Source: Streptomyces canus (GTDB taxonomy: Bacteria; Actinomycetota; Actinomycetes; Streptomycetales; Streptomycetaceae). From it: 64,000 nt of DNA. The number at the start of each line of letters is the position of its first letter. The stretch's first letter is position 1. A program made the translations under genes and the position numbers. This document shows positions 25,459-34,119 of the stretch, piece after piece. The notes below the pieces were generated by a model that had not been told where the DNA came from, made no database searches, and was given only the letters and a program-made list of their open reading frames with translations. The stretch spans positions 450,772 to 514,771 of the forward strand of contig NZ_KQ948662.1 in assembly GCF_001514145.1 (NCBI RefSeq). Reading direction: 5' to 3'.

Positions 25459-28452
25459 TCAGCCGCCGCCCCGCTGTTTCAGCACCGACCCCGAGCGCCC
25501 CTTCACGACCTCCAGCTGGGCGTGGATCCGCCGGCGCAGGTCGGCCACATGGCTCACGATGCCCACGCTGCGGTCGCGTTCCCGCAGTGAGTCCAGGACG
25601 TCGAGGACCTCGTCCAGGGTCTGGTCGTCGAGGCTGCCGAAGCCCTCGTCGATGAAGAGGGTGTCGAGCCGGACCCCGCCGGCCTCGTCGGTGACGACGT
25701 CCGCCAGGCCGAGGGCCAGGGCGAGGGAGGCGAAGAAGGTCTCCCCGCCCGACAGGGTCGCGGTGTCCCGCTCGCGTCCGGTCCAGGCGTCGACGACGTG
25801 CAGCCCGAGTCCGCTGCGGCCGCGTCCGGTGCGGTCGTCGGAGTGGACGAGGGTGTAGCGGCCGGAGGACATGCGCTGCAGGCGTGCGGTCGCGGCGGCC
25901 GCCACCTGTTCCAGGCGGGCCGCGAGCACATAGGCCTCCAGCCGCATCTTGCGTTCGTTGTCCGCGGAGGTGCCCGCGGCGAGTGCGGACAGCCGGGCCA
26001 CCCGGTCGTACTCCTCGCGCAGCGGCGCCAGCCGCCTGAGGCCGGTGGCCGAGCGGGCGGAGAGCCGGTCGAGTTCGGCGCAGCGCCGGGCGGCCGCGTC
26101 GAGCGCGGAGGCGGCCTCGCGGACCCGGCGACCCGCGTCGGCGGCGGCCCGCTCCGCCCGCGCCACGTCGGCGGGCGGCTGCTGCGCGGCGTCGGAGGTG
26201 TCGGTCTCGGCGAGTACGGCCCGTACCGCGGACTCCTCGGCCTGCCAGGCGTCCAGCCGGCGCTGGAGGTCGCGGTGGGCCGTCTCGTCGAGGAGGGCGG
26301 CGGCCGCGGCCTGCGGGGTGTCGAAGCCGGCCCGGAAGGCGGCGTCGGCGAGCCGGGCGTCGGCGTCCTTGAGCCGCTGGGCGGTGTCCTCGGCGACGCG
26401 CGCGGTGTCGGCGCCGTCGGTGAGCAGTGCGGCCTGCCGCTCCAGCTGGGCGGCGCGGGCGGCCACGCTGTCGGCGGCGCCGCGCGCTTCGGTCAACTCC
26501 GCTTCGAGGGTGGTGCGTTCCCGGTCCAGGGCGTCCCGGCGGGCGCCGCGGGACGCGGTGCGCACGGCGGCGTCCTGCTGGGCCGACAGCCGCTGTTCGC
26601 GCTCCCGCTCGGCCTGCCGCAGCTGTTCCGTCGCGGTGTGGAGAGCCGAGGCGGCGCTGCGGGCCTGGGCGTATTCGCGCTCCAACTCGTCGACCTGGAC
26701 GGCGAGTTCCTCGGTGGAGGTGTCCCCGGCCTCGCCCTGGGCGGCGGCCAGGGCCCGCTGGACGAAGGCGAGGCGCCGCTCGGCCTCGGTGCGCTGTTCG
26801 TCGGCGTGCTGCGAGGTGGCGAGCGCGCGCTCCTCGGTCTCCCGGTCGACGTGTCCGGCGTCCTTGCGCGCGGGGGCGGGGTGTTCGGTGGCGCCGCAGA
26901 CCGCGCAGGGCTCGCCGGCGGTGAGTTGTGCGGCCAGCTCGGCGGCGATGCCGTTCAGCCGCTGTTCCTTGACGTCCAGCCAGTCGGCGCGGGCCTTCAG
27001 CGCGCGGTCCGTCGCCTCGATGACCTGTTGCTGGGCGTCGTCGGTGTCCCGGGCGAACTGGTCGCGCTGGCGTGCGGCGGCGAGCCGCTTGCGGGCGGGC
27101 TCCCGCTGCACGGCCAGCTGTTCGGCGCGGGTGGCCGCCTCCTGGGCGGACTCGACGCCGTGCAGAAGACCCGCGCGGGCCTCCTCCCATCCGGCCAGCC
27201 ATGCCTCGGCCTCCTGGAGAACCTCCTCGTCGGAGCGCTCCTGGCGGTCCAGGTCGGCGCGTTCCACGACGAGTTCGGCCAGGCGCTGCTCGGCGCGCCG
27301 GGCCGAGTCCAGGCCGCCCAGCTCCTCGGCCGCTCGGCGTGCGGCGGCGGCGAGTCCGGCGGCGCCCGCCCCCGCGAAGGTGTCCGGCAGCAGCCCACGC
27401 GCGCGTGCCTCGGCCACGGCCGCCCGGCGGTGCTCCGCCTCTGCCTCTTCCCGCAGCTCCAGCGCGGGCGCCACCGCCTCCGCCTTGCGGGACCTCTCCA
27501 TCCTGGCCTGTGCCCGGTGGTAGCCGTCGGCGCGCTCCTCAAGCAGTGCGGCCCGCTCGTGCGCCTGGTCGAACCGGCGTTGCAGCCGGTCGACTTCGCG
27601 TATGTCGGCCAGGGCGCGCTCGGCGGCGGCCTGGGCGGACTCCGCGGCACCGAGTCCGCAATGGGCGATCGTCAGCTGCTCACGGGCGGTGCTGCGGGCC
27701 ACGGCGGCCGCGCTCAGGACGGCCTCGGCCAGCCCCGGTTCACCCGGCGCCAGCTCGGGCAGCTCCATCGCGTCACCGGCCGCCTGCTGCATACGGTGCG
27801 CGTCGGCCAGCAGCTCGGCGTCCCCCTCACGCACCTGCGCCTCGGCGGCACGGCGGCGCTCGGCCAGCCGCTTCTCGACCTCGGCGAACCGATGGGTGTC
27901 GAAGAGCCGTCCCAGCAGCTTGCCGCGCGCTTCGGCGTCGGCCCGCAGGAAGCGCGCGAAGTCGCCCTGGGGCAGCAGCACGACCTGGCAGAACTGCTCG
28001 CGGCTCATGCCGAGCAGCTGGGTGATCTCCTCACCGATCTCCTGGTGGGACCGGCTCAGGTCCTTCCACGCCCCGGCGGCCCCGTCGTACTCGCGCAGCC
28101 AGCTCTGCGCCTTGTCGAGCGTCGTACCGGATCCGCGCTTCTTGGGGCGCTCCCACGGCGGTTGCCGGGTGATCTCCAACCGGCGCCCGGCGACGGTGAG
28201 TTCGAGGCGGATCTCCGTGCGGGTACCCGAAGCGGCGTGATCGCTCCGCAGAGTCATGCCCTGTCCGCTCTGCCGGGCCCCCGGCACGGCGCCGTACAGC
28301 GCGTAGCACACGGCGTCCAGCACCGACGTCTTGCCCGCTCCCGTCGGTCCGTGCAGCAGGAACAGCCCCGCCGCCGACAGTTCGTCGAAGTCGACCGTCT
28401 GGGAACCGCCGAACGGTCCAAAAGCCGTGATGTCCAGCCGGTGCAGCCTCAC
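25459..28452 (-). CDS. sbcC: SbcC-type DNA exonuclease ATPase subunit
   Basis: A 997-residue SMC-like ATPase. Walker A (GPTGAGKTSVLDA) is near residue 35, followed by long coiled coils rich in Ala, Glu and Arg. The zinc hook CAVC lies near residue 520, and the signature and Walker B lie near the C-terminus (LSGGETFFASLALALGLAD, LDTLFIDEGFG). With SbcD it forms the Mre11-Rad50-like nuclease that cleaves DNA hairpins and blocked ends. GTG 28452 overlaps the sbcD stop as GTGA. Confidence 0.96.
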   Translation of the reverse strand: MRLHRLDITAFGPFGGSQTVDFDELSAAGLFLLHGPTGAGKTSVLDAVCYALYGAVPGARQSGQGMTLRSDHAASGTRTEIRLELTVAGRRLEITRQPPWERPKKRGSGTTLDKAQSWLREYDGAAGAWKDLSRSHQEIGEEITQLLGMSREQFCQVVLLPQGDFARFLRADAEARGKLLGRLFDTHRFAEVEKRLAERRRAAEAQVREGDAELLADAHRMQQAAGDAMELPELAPGEPGLAEAVLSAAAVARSTAREQLTIAHCGLGAAESAQAAAERALADIREVDRLQRRFDQAHERAALLEERADGYHRAQARMERSRKAEAVAPALELREEAEAEHRRAAVAEARARGLLPDTFAGAGAAGLAAAARRAAEELGGLDSARRAEQRLAELVVERADLDRQERSDEEVLQEAEAWLAGWEEARAGLLHGVESAQEAATRAEQLAVQREPARKRLAAARQRDQFARDTDDAQQQVIEATDRALKARADWLDVKEQRLNGIAAELAAQLTAGEPCAVCGATEHPAPARKDAGHVDRETEERALATSQHADEQRTEAERRLAFVQRALAAAQGEAGDTSTEELAVQVDELEREYAQARSAASALHTATEQLRQAEREREQRLSAQQDAAVRTASRGARRDALDRERTTLEAELTEARGAADSVAARAAQLERQAALLTDGADTARVAEDTAQRLKDADARLADAAFRAGFDTPQAAAAALLDETAHRDLQRRLDAWQAEESAVRAVLAETDTSDAAQQPPADVARAERAAADAGRRVREAASALDAAARRCAELDRLSARSATGLRRLAPLREEYDRVARLSALAAGTSADNERKMRLEAYVLAARLEQVAAAATARLQRMSSGRYTLVHSDDRTGRGRSGLGLHVVDAWTGRERDTATLSGGETFFASLALALGLADVVTDEAGGVRLDTLFIDEGFGSLDDQTLDEVLDVLDSLRERDRSVGIVSHVADLRRRIHAQLEVVKGRSGSVLKQRGGG

Positions 28453-29612
28453 CGCGCCACCTCCCGCACGGTCTCGTCCGCGCGCACGGCGTCGAACGCG
28501 TCCCGCAGCACGGTCTGTTCACGCTCGTCGGGCCCGGCGCCTCGCACATGGGCCACGAAGTCCTCGGCGATCTCCTGGTCGCTGCGCCCGGCCAGCCGCC
28601 GGGCGTACGACACATCGGGGTCGTCCGGGGTCCGCTCGGGATCGAACACGAGGCTGAGCGTGTGCGGGAAGCGCTCACAGAGCCGGGCCATGGGTTCCGC
28701 CGGGCGGACCGGGTCGGTGAGGGTCGCCTCGACCCAGGCCTCCTCCTGGGGCACGAGCCGCGGATCGGCGAGGAGCTCCTCCAGCGTCCCCCGGATGCGG
28801 GCCAGCGCCCGCGGCACCGGGCAGTCGACGCGCTCGGCGGTGACCGCGCCCTCCGCGTCCAGGTCGACCAGCCACATGCTCTTGCGGTGGTCGGTCTCCG
28901 AGAAGGAGTACGGCAGCGGGGACCCGGAGTAGCGCACGCGCTCGGTGATGGTCTGGCTGCCGTGCAGATGCCCGAGGGCCGCGTAGTCGACCCCGTCGAA
29001 GACCCCGGCGGGCACGGCGGCCACCCCGCCCACGGTGATGTCCCGCTCGCTGTCGCTGGCCTCGCCGCCCGTGACGAAGGCATGGGCGAGGACGACGGAC
29101 CGCGTCCCCCGCGCGCGCGTCGCGAGATCGGCGCGGACGCGGTCCATGGCGGCGGCGAGCACCGCCTCGTGGCCCGCCTTCTCCACAGCGAACTCGTCCT
29201 TCACCAGGGCGGGTTCAAGATACGGCAGCCCGTAGAAGGCCACGTCACCGTGGACATCGGAGAGGACCACGGGAGTCCCGCACGCCGCCGGTTCGGTCCG
29301 CAGATGGATACCGGCGCGTTCGATCAGCCCCGCGCCGACCCCCAGGCGGCGGGCGGAGTCGTGATTCCCTGAGATCATCACCGTCGGCACGCCGAGGTCG
29401 GCGAGCCTGTGCAGGGCGGCGTCGAACAACTCGACCGCGGCGAGCGGCGGCACCGCCCGGTCGTACACGTCTCCCGACACGACCACCGCGTCCACCCCGT
29501 GCTCCCGCACGGTCGTGACGAGGTGACCGATGAACTCGGCCTGGGCCCCGAGCATGTTGACCCGGTGGAACGCCCGGCCGAGATGCCAGTCGGAAGTGTG
29601 CAGCAGCCTCAT
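28449..29612 (-). CDS. sbcD: SbcD-type exonuclease subunit (Mre11-like)
   Basis: A 387-residue metallophosphoesterase nuclease with DWHLG, GDVYDR and GNHD metal-binding motifs, plus HLHGSQ later. First gene of the sbcDC operon, translationally coupled to sbcC. Acts in double-strand break processing. ATG 29612 begins MRLLHTSDWHLG, the standard start. Confidence 0.96.
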   Translation of the reverse strand: MRLLHTSDWHLGRAFHRVNMLGAQAEFIGHLVTTVREHGVDAVVVSGDVYDRAVPPLAAVELFDAALHRLADLGVPTVMISGNHDSARRLGVGAGLIERAGIHLRTEPAACGTPVVLSDVHGDVAFYGLPYLEPALVKDEFAVEKAGHEAVLAAAMDRVRADLATRARGTRSVVLAHAFVTGGEASDSERDITVGGVAAVPAGVFDGVDYAALGHLHGSQTITERVRYSGSPLPYSFSETDHRKSMWLVDLDAEGAVTAERVDCPVPRALARIRGTLEELLADPRLVPQEEAWVEATLTDPVRPAEPMARLCERFPHTLSLVFDPERTPDDPDVSYARRLAGRSDQEIAEDFVAHVRGAGPDEREQTVLRDAFDAVRADETVREVAR

Positions 29613-29715
29613 GATCCCCGAGACTAACGGCCGGGTCTGACATCACGGGCGGTTACTCCCGTATCGACCCGTCATGACCAGAGACAGGAAAGGGCGTTAT
29701 GCCCGGAAAGTGCAA

Positions 29716-30342
29716 CTAGGCGTCCCCGTACGCCTCTCCCCCGAGCGCGAACCCCGCCGTCCCCGCGGTCACGTCCGCCAGCCATCCCCGGAACGCCTCC
29801 ACGTCCGCGTCCGGCAAGCCGATCTCGATCGTGACCGCCTCGCCGTACCGCACGTCCCGCACCTCGCGTCCGGTCGAGCGCAGGTCGTTCTGCACCTTGC
29901 CGGCGCGCTGGTGGTCGACGGTCACCGTGGCGAGGCGGAACCGACGCCGGGTGAGGGTGCCCACCGTGTCCAGGGCCTCGCCGACCGCGCCGCCGTACGC
30001 CCTGATCAGTCCGCCCGCGCCGAGCTTGACGCCGCCGTAGTAGCGGGTGACGACGGCGGCGATGTACCGCATGTCGCGGCGCAGCAGCATCTGGAGCATG
30101 GGGACGCCCGCGGTGCCGCCGGGTTCGCCGTCGTCGTTCGCCTTCTGGATCGCGGCGTCGGCGCCGATGACGTACGCATAGCAGTTGTGGGTGGCGTCGG
30201 CGTGCTCCTTGCGGACGGACGCGATGAAGTCCTGGGCCTCCTTCTCGGTGGCCGCCGGGGCGAGGGCGCACAGGAAGCGGGAGCGGTTGACCTCGGTCTC
30301 GTGCACCCCCGCGCGGGCCACTGTGCGGTACTCGTCCTGCAT
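29716..30342 (-). CDS. YigZ/IMPACT family protein
   Basis: A 208-residue protein with the UPF0029 core (ATHNCYAYVIG, DDGEPGGTAGVPMLQML, TRYYGGVKLGAGGLIRAYG) and a C-terminal DUF1949-like domain. Relatives bind ribosomes or nucleic acids; the function is not settled. It stands alone, with its stop 103 bases before the sbcD start. Confidence 0.93.
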   Translation of the reverse strand: MQDEYRTVARAGVHETEVNRSRFLCALAPAATEKEAQDFIASVRKEHADATHNCYAYVIGADAAIQKANDDGEPGGTAGVPMLQMLLRRDMRYIAAVVTRYYGGVKLGAGGLIRAYGGAVGEALDTVGTLTRRRFRLATVTVDHQRAGKVQNDLRSTGREVRDVRYGEAVTIEIGLPDADVEAFRGWLADVTAGTAGFALGGEAYGDA

Positions 30343-30386
30343 CCGGTCAGCCTAGTCCGTCGGTGAAGGCGTCCCGACGGGCCGGC

Positions 30387-30929
30387 TCACCGCATCCTGC
30401 CCCGCGGCACCATCACGGACGTGAGCAGCGCCGTCCCCGGCTCCAGGCTCCGCCAGGACGTGCCGTGCCAGGTCAGCACCGCGATCGCCGAGGTCGGGAA
30501 CTTCACCCGCACTTGGTCCAGCGCGTCGTCGAGGCTGTCCCCGGCCAGCGTGAGGACGAGTTCCTCCAGACCGGGGTTGTGTCCGACGAGGAGCAGCGTC
30601 ACGACCTGGGGAGGTGTCGCGTGCACGGCCGCCTGCAGCTGCGGTACGTCGGCCCCGTACAGCTCCGGGTCGAGGCGTACAGGCGGTGGGGTGCCCCACT
30701 GGGCGGACGCCAGCTCCCAGGTCTGCCTGGCGCGTACGGCGGTGGAGCACAGGGCGAGGTCGGGGAGCAGGTCGGAGGCGGCGAGGGCGCGGCCCGCCTC
30801 GGGTGCGTCCCGGCGGCCGCGGGCTCCCAGTGGGCGGTCGTGGTCGGCGACGCCCTCGGGCCAGGCGGACTTGGCGTGTCTCAGCACGATCAGGCGGCGC
30901 AGCGGGCCCGCTCCGGTGCGCGCCGTCAT
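30387..30929 (-). CDS. SixA-type histidine phosphatase
   Basis: A 180-residue member of the histidine phosphatase superfamily. The phospho-acceptor His is in LRHAKSAWP and the second catalytic His in LVGHNPGLEEL. SixA in E. coli acts on phosphohistidine of signalling proteins; the target here is unknown. ATG 30929 overlaps the upstream stop as ATGA, so it is coupled to the CysRS-like gene. Confidence 0.9.
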   Translation of the reverse strand: MTARTGAGPLRRLIVLRHAKSAWPEGVADHDRPLGARGRRDAPEAGRALAASDLLPDLALCSTAVRARQTWELASAQWGTPPPVRLDPELYGADVPQLQAAVHATPPQVVTLLLVGHNPGLEELVLTLAGDSLDDALDQVRVKFPTSAIAVLTWHGTSWRSLEPGTALLTSVMVPRGRMR

Positions 30930-31642
30930 GCCGGGGATCCCAGGTCGCGGGTGAGTTCGAGACCGAGCAGCCGGTCCGCGTGGGCGTACGTCTCGAAGCG
31001 GGCGCCTTCCGGCAGGTCCGACTCCTCGACCCACCGCAGTGCGCTCAACACCTCGGGTACGTCCAGGTCGTCCTCCCAGGCGGTACGGAGCCGTCCGCGC
31101 ACCTCGTCGGGGACGGGCCGTGACGGATGCCGTGCCCAGGCGGCGACGGCCCGGCGCCAGCGCACGAGGGTGCCGTGGGCCTCGCCCAGGATCGCCTCGT
31201 CGAGCCGTGCGGGCGTGCTCCGGGGCGCGACGAGCAGGGCGAGGCGGACCACGGCGGGGTCGGCGCCCTCCGGAAGGTCCGGCGTGTCGACGGGCGCGAC
31301 GGCGACCCGTACGCCGTCCGGAGCCGCACCGCCCTCTCCCACCACATGGACGACCTGGGACTCGCCCCAGCCGGGGCCGACGTCTCGGCGGTCCTCGAAG
31401 GGCCGGATGCCCAGGGCGGCGGCGCCCGCGTGCAGCTCCGCCTGTTCGCGGTCGCCGGTGAGCAGCGCCCACACGGGTGTGCCGCCGATTTCCAGGGCCC
31501 TGACGAGGAGATCGGCGACGAGCAGGACTCGCAGGGCGGAGAGGTCGTAGCCCCGTACATGGGCTTCGACTCGGGTCAGGCCCCTGCGGGCGGGGACGGC
31601 GTCCACGGGCCGGCCGGTTCGGGCGTCGGTGATGCGCAGCAC
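30926..31642 (-). CDS. Degenerate cysteinyl-tRNA-synthetase-like protein
   Basis: A 238-residue protein from GTG 31642. The segment HVRGYDLSALRVLLVADLL aligns by eye with the CysRS/MshC Rossmann start, where a HIGH motif is expected; here that place reads DLSA. No KMSKS is visible. The C-terminal part (WEDDLDVPEVL and YAHADRLLGLEL) resembles the CysRS helical domain. It is probably a non-catalytic paralogue. It is coupled to SixA by ATGA. The assignment rests on by-eye similarity and needs a profile search. Confidence 0.55.
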   Translation of the reverse strand: MLRITDARTGRPVDAVPARRGLTRVEAHVRGYDLSALRVLLVADLLVRALEIGGTPVWALLTGDREQAELHAGAAALGIRPFEDRRDVGPGWGESQVVHVVGEGGAAPDGVRVAVAPVDTPDLPEGADPAVVRLALLVAPRSTPARLDEAILGEAHGTLVRWRRAVAAWARHPSRPVPDEVRGRLRTAWEDDLDVPEVLSALRWVEESDLPEGARFETYAHADRLLGLELTRDLGSPA

Positions 31643-31833
31643 GGGGTGAGCGTAGGCGGACGGAGGGCTCCGCGCAGGTGACTGACCGGTATTCCGGACA
31701 TGGGTACGGGATTCAACCAACCGCATCCGCCTGCGGGCCTCTACGACGCCCCCTCCCCGCCGCCCGGAATCAACCGCGCCCGCCGGCTGTTCCCGATCAC
31801 AACAGTCCTGGCATCCAGAGCAAGGAGCCGAGC

Positions 31834-32241
31834 GTGTACGGCGACTCAGCAATTGTCCGCAGGATCCTCACCGAGCTCGGCGACACCTGGGCGATCGTGG
31901 GCCTGTCGTCGAACCAGCGGCGCGCGGCCTACGGGGTCGCCGAGGTGCTCCAGCGCCACGGCAAGCGGATCGTGCCGGTCCACCCCAAGGCGGAGACCGT
32001 GCACGGCGAGCAGGGCTATGCCTCCCTCGCGGAGATCCCCTTCGACGTGGACGTGGTCGACGTGTTCGTGAACAGCGACCTGGCGGGAGCGGTCGCCGAC
32101 GAGGCCGTGGCCAAGGGCGCGAAGGCCGTCTGGTTCCAGTTGGACGTCATCGACGAGGCGGCCTACGACCGCACCCGCGCGGCCGGCCTCGACATGGTCA
32201 TGGACCGGTGCCCGGCGATCGAGATCCCCCGCCTGCGCTGA
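31834..32241 (+). CDS. CoA-binding domain protein (YccU-like)
   Basis: A 135-residue Rossmann-fold protein with TWAIVGLSSNQRRAAYGV, then VFVNSD, ending WFQLDV and MDRCPAIE, as in YccU-type CoA_binding_2 proteins. GTG 31834 has AAGGAG six bases upstream. Function unknown; it may sense acyl-CoA. Confidence 0.9.
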   Translation: MYGDSAIVRRILTELGDTWAIVGLSSNQRRAAYGVAEVLQRHGKRIVPVHPKAETVHGEQGYASLAEIPFDVDVVDVFVNSDLAGAVADEAVAKGAKAVWFQLDVIDEAAYDRTRAAGLDMVMDRCPAIEIPRLR

Positions 32242-32304
32242 TTTCTTTCCCGGATTCCTGAAACACTCGCAAGGAATTCCCCGTAAAGAAGTCAAATATG
32301 CGAC

Positions 32305-32329
32305 AACCGCCTTTAACCCAAAGGCGGTT
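32305..32329. terminator. Perfect 10-bp stem-loop before the permease
   Basis: AACCGCCTTT (32305-32314) pairs with AAAGGCGGTT (32320-32329) around a five-base loop. It lies 64 bases after the CoA-binding gene and 64 before the permease start. It may be a terminator of the first or an attenuator of the second; no T-tract follows. Confidence 0.55.
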
Positions 32330-32392
32330 GATTCGTAACCTGGGGCCGCTCACACAGTAAATGTATGCAATTCGTGAGAGGCCCCTTAATTT

Positions 32393-34030
32393 ATGGTAAG
32401 CGTCGATTCAGCACCTGAGACAAAGGGGAAGCCGGGCAGCGGCCTGCGGCGGGACGTGGGACTGATCGGGCTCATGTGGGCCTCGGTGGGGTCCATCATC
32501 GGCTCCGGCTGGCTCTACGGCGCCGAAAAGGCGGTCGTCATGGCCGGCCCCGCGGCGATCATCTCGTGGATCATCGGCGCGGTCGCCATTGTCCTGCTGG
32601 CCCTGGTGCACGCGGAACTGGGCGGCATGTTCCCGGTGGCGGGCGGTACCGCACGCTATCCGCACTACGCGTTCGGCGGCCTGGCCGGAATGTCCTTCGG
32701 CTGGTTCTCGTGGCTGCAGGCGGCGACCGTGGCGCCGATCGAGGTCGAGGCGATGATCGGGTATGCCGGGCACTGGAGTTGGGCGAAGGGCTTCCAGCAC
32801 GCCGACGGCACACTCACCGCCAGTGGGCTCGCGGTCGCCGTGTTCCTCATGGCCGTGTTCGTGGCCGTCAACTTCTTCGGCGTCCGAGTGCTCGCGTTCA
32901 CCAACAGCGCGGCCACCTGGTGGAAGATCGGGGTGCCGCTCGTCGCCATCTTCGTCATCGCGGTCGGCAACTTCCATCCGGGCAACTTCACTTCGGAGGG
33001 CTTCGCGCCGTTCGGCGCCAAGGGCGTGCTGAGCGCGATCAGCTCCAGCGGCATCATCTTCGCGCTGCTGGGCTTCGAGCAGGCGATACAGCTCGCCGGC
33101 GAGAGCCGTGACCCGAAGCGGGACCTGCCCCGGGCGACCCTCGGCTCGGTCGCGATCGGCGCCGTCATCTACGTCCTGCTGCAGCTGGTGTTCATCGTCG
33201 CCCTCCCGCACTCCGCCTTCGCCCACGGCTGGGCCAAGCTGAACTTCGAGGGCATCAGCGGGCCCTGGGCCGGCCTTGCGACCCTCGTGGGCCTCGGTTG
33301 GCTGAGCGCGGTGCTGTACCTCGACGCGGTGATCTCCCCCGGTGGCACCGGCCTGATCTACACGACCGCGACCTCCCGTGTCTCCTTCGGTCTGGCCAAG
33401 AACGGCTACGCGCCGAAGGTGTTCGCCCGCACCGACCGGCGGGGCGTGCCGTGGTTCGGCCTGATCATGTCCTTCGTGACGGGCGTGGTGTGCTTCCTGC
33501 CCTTCCCCAGCTGGCAGGAGCTGGTCGGCTTCATCACCTCGGCAAGCGTCCTCATGTACGCCGGCGCGCCGCTCGCGTACGGCGTGTTCGCCGAGCGGCT
33601 GCCGCACCTGGAGCGTCCGTACCGGCTCCCGGCCGGCAAGGTGATCGCCCCGCTGTCCTTCGCGGTGGCCAACCTGATCATCTACTGGGCGGGTTGGGAC
33701 ACCCTGTGGCGGCTCGGGGTGGCCATCGTCCTCGGCTACCTGCTGCTCGGGGTGTACGCCTGGTACGCGGTGACCGCCGGACTGCCCGACGCGCCCCGGC
33801 TCGACTGGAAGGCCGCACAGTGGCTGCCGGTCTACCTGCTGGGTCTCGGCCTGATCTCCTGGCAGGGCGGCTTCGGCGGGCAGGGACACCTGGGCCTGTG
33901 GTGGGACATGCTGGTCGTCACCGTCTTCTCCCTGGTGATCTACTACTGGGCCAAGGCGACCGCCTCCCGCCCCGAGGACATCGAGCGGAGCATCGACGAG
34001 GTCGTCGTCACCGAGGCGCCCGCACACTGA
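32393..34030 (+). CDS. APC-family amino-acid/polyamine permease
   Basis: A 545-residue protein with about twelve to fourteen membrane segments. The APC start VGLIGLMWASVGSIIGSGWL and the helix with GFEQAIQLAGESRDPKRDLPRA match amino-acid permeases of the APC superfamily. The substrate cannot be told from sequence. ATG 32393 is used; upstream DNA is relatively AT-rich with a stem-loop. The next gene, pobA, has its own promoter and a terminator lies between. Confidence 0.9.
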   Translation: MVSVDSAPETKGKPGSGLRRDVGLIGLMWASVGSIIGSGWLYGAEKAVVMAGPAAIISWIIGAVAIVLLALVHAELGGMFPVAGGTARYPHYAFGGLAGMSFGWFSWLQAATVAPIEVEAMIGYAGHWSWAKGFQHADGTLTASGLAVAVFLMAVFVAVNFFGVRVLAFTNSAATWWKIGVPLVAIFVIAVGNFHPGNFTSEGFAPFGAKGVLSAISSSGIIFALLGFEQAIQLAGESRDPKRDLPRATLGSVAIGAVIYVLLQLVFIVALPHSAFAHGWAKLNFEGISGPWAGLATLVGLGWLSAVLYLDAVISPGGTGLIYTTATSRVSFGLAKNGYAPKVFARTDRRGVPWFGLIMSFVTGVVCFLPFPSWQELVGFITSASVLMYAGAPLAYGVFAERLPHLERPYRLPAGKVIAPLSFAVANLIIYWAGWDTLWRLGVAIVLGYLLLGVYAWYAVTAGLPDAPRLDWKAAQWLPVYLLGLGLISWQGGFGGQGHLGLWWDMLVVTVFSLVIYYWAKATASRPEDIERSIDEVVVTEAPAH

Positions 34031-34045
34031 GGAAACAGTCCGGAC

Positions 34046-34073
34046 GGGGCGCCTCCGCGTGTGGAGGCGCCCC
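34046..34073. terminator. Terminator of the APC permease gene
   Basis: GGGGCGCCTCC (34046-34056) and GGAGGCGCCCC (34063-34073) form a perfect 11-bp stem with a six-base loop, 16 bases after the permease stop. Confidence 0.85.
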
Positions 34074-34104
34074 GGCACCACTCCCGCCCTCCACAGGGCA
34101 CCGA

Positions 34105-34119
34105 CATAATGTTCGGGTG
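34105..34119 (+). promoter_or_regulatory. Leaderless-type promoter of pobA
   Basis: CATAAT at 34105-34110 ends six bases before GTG 34117 and there is no Shine-Dalgarno. The transcript probably starts at the GTG. The -35 is not clear. Confidence 0.5.

Noticed and set aside
25798..28932. A 1044-codon open frame on the plus strand opposite sbcC
   Set aside because: It is the antisense shadow of sbcC and sbcD. Its composition is Gly/Arg/Ala-rich with no domain, as expected from high third-position GC.
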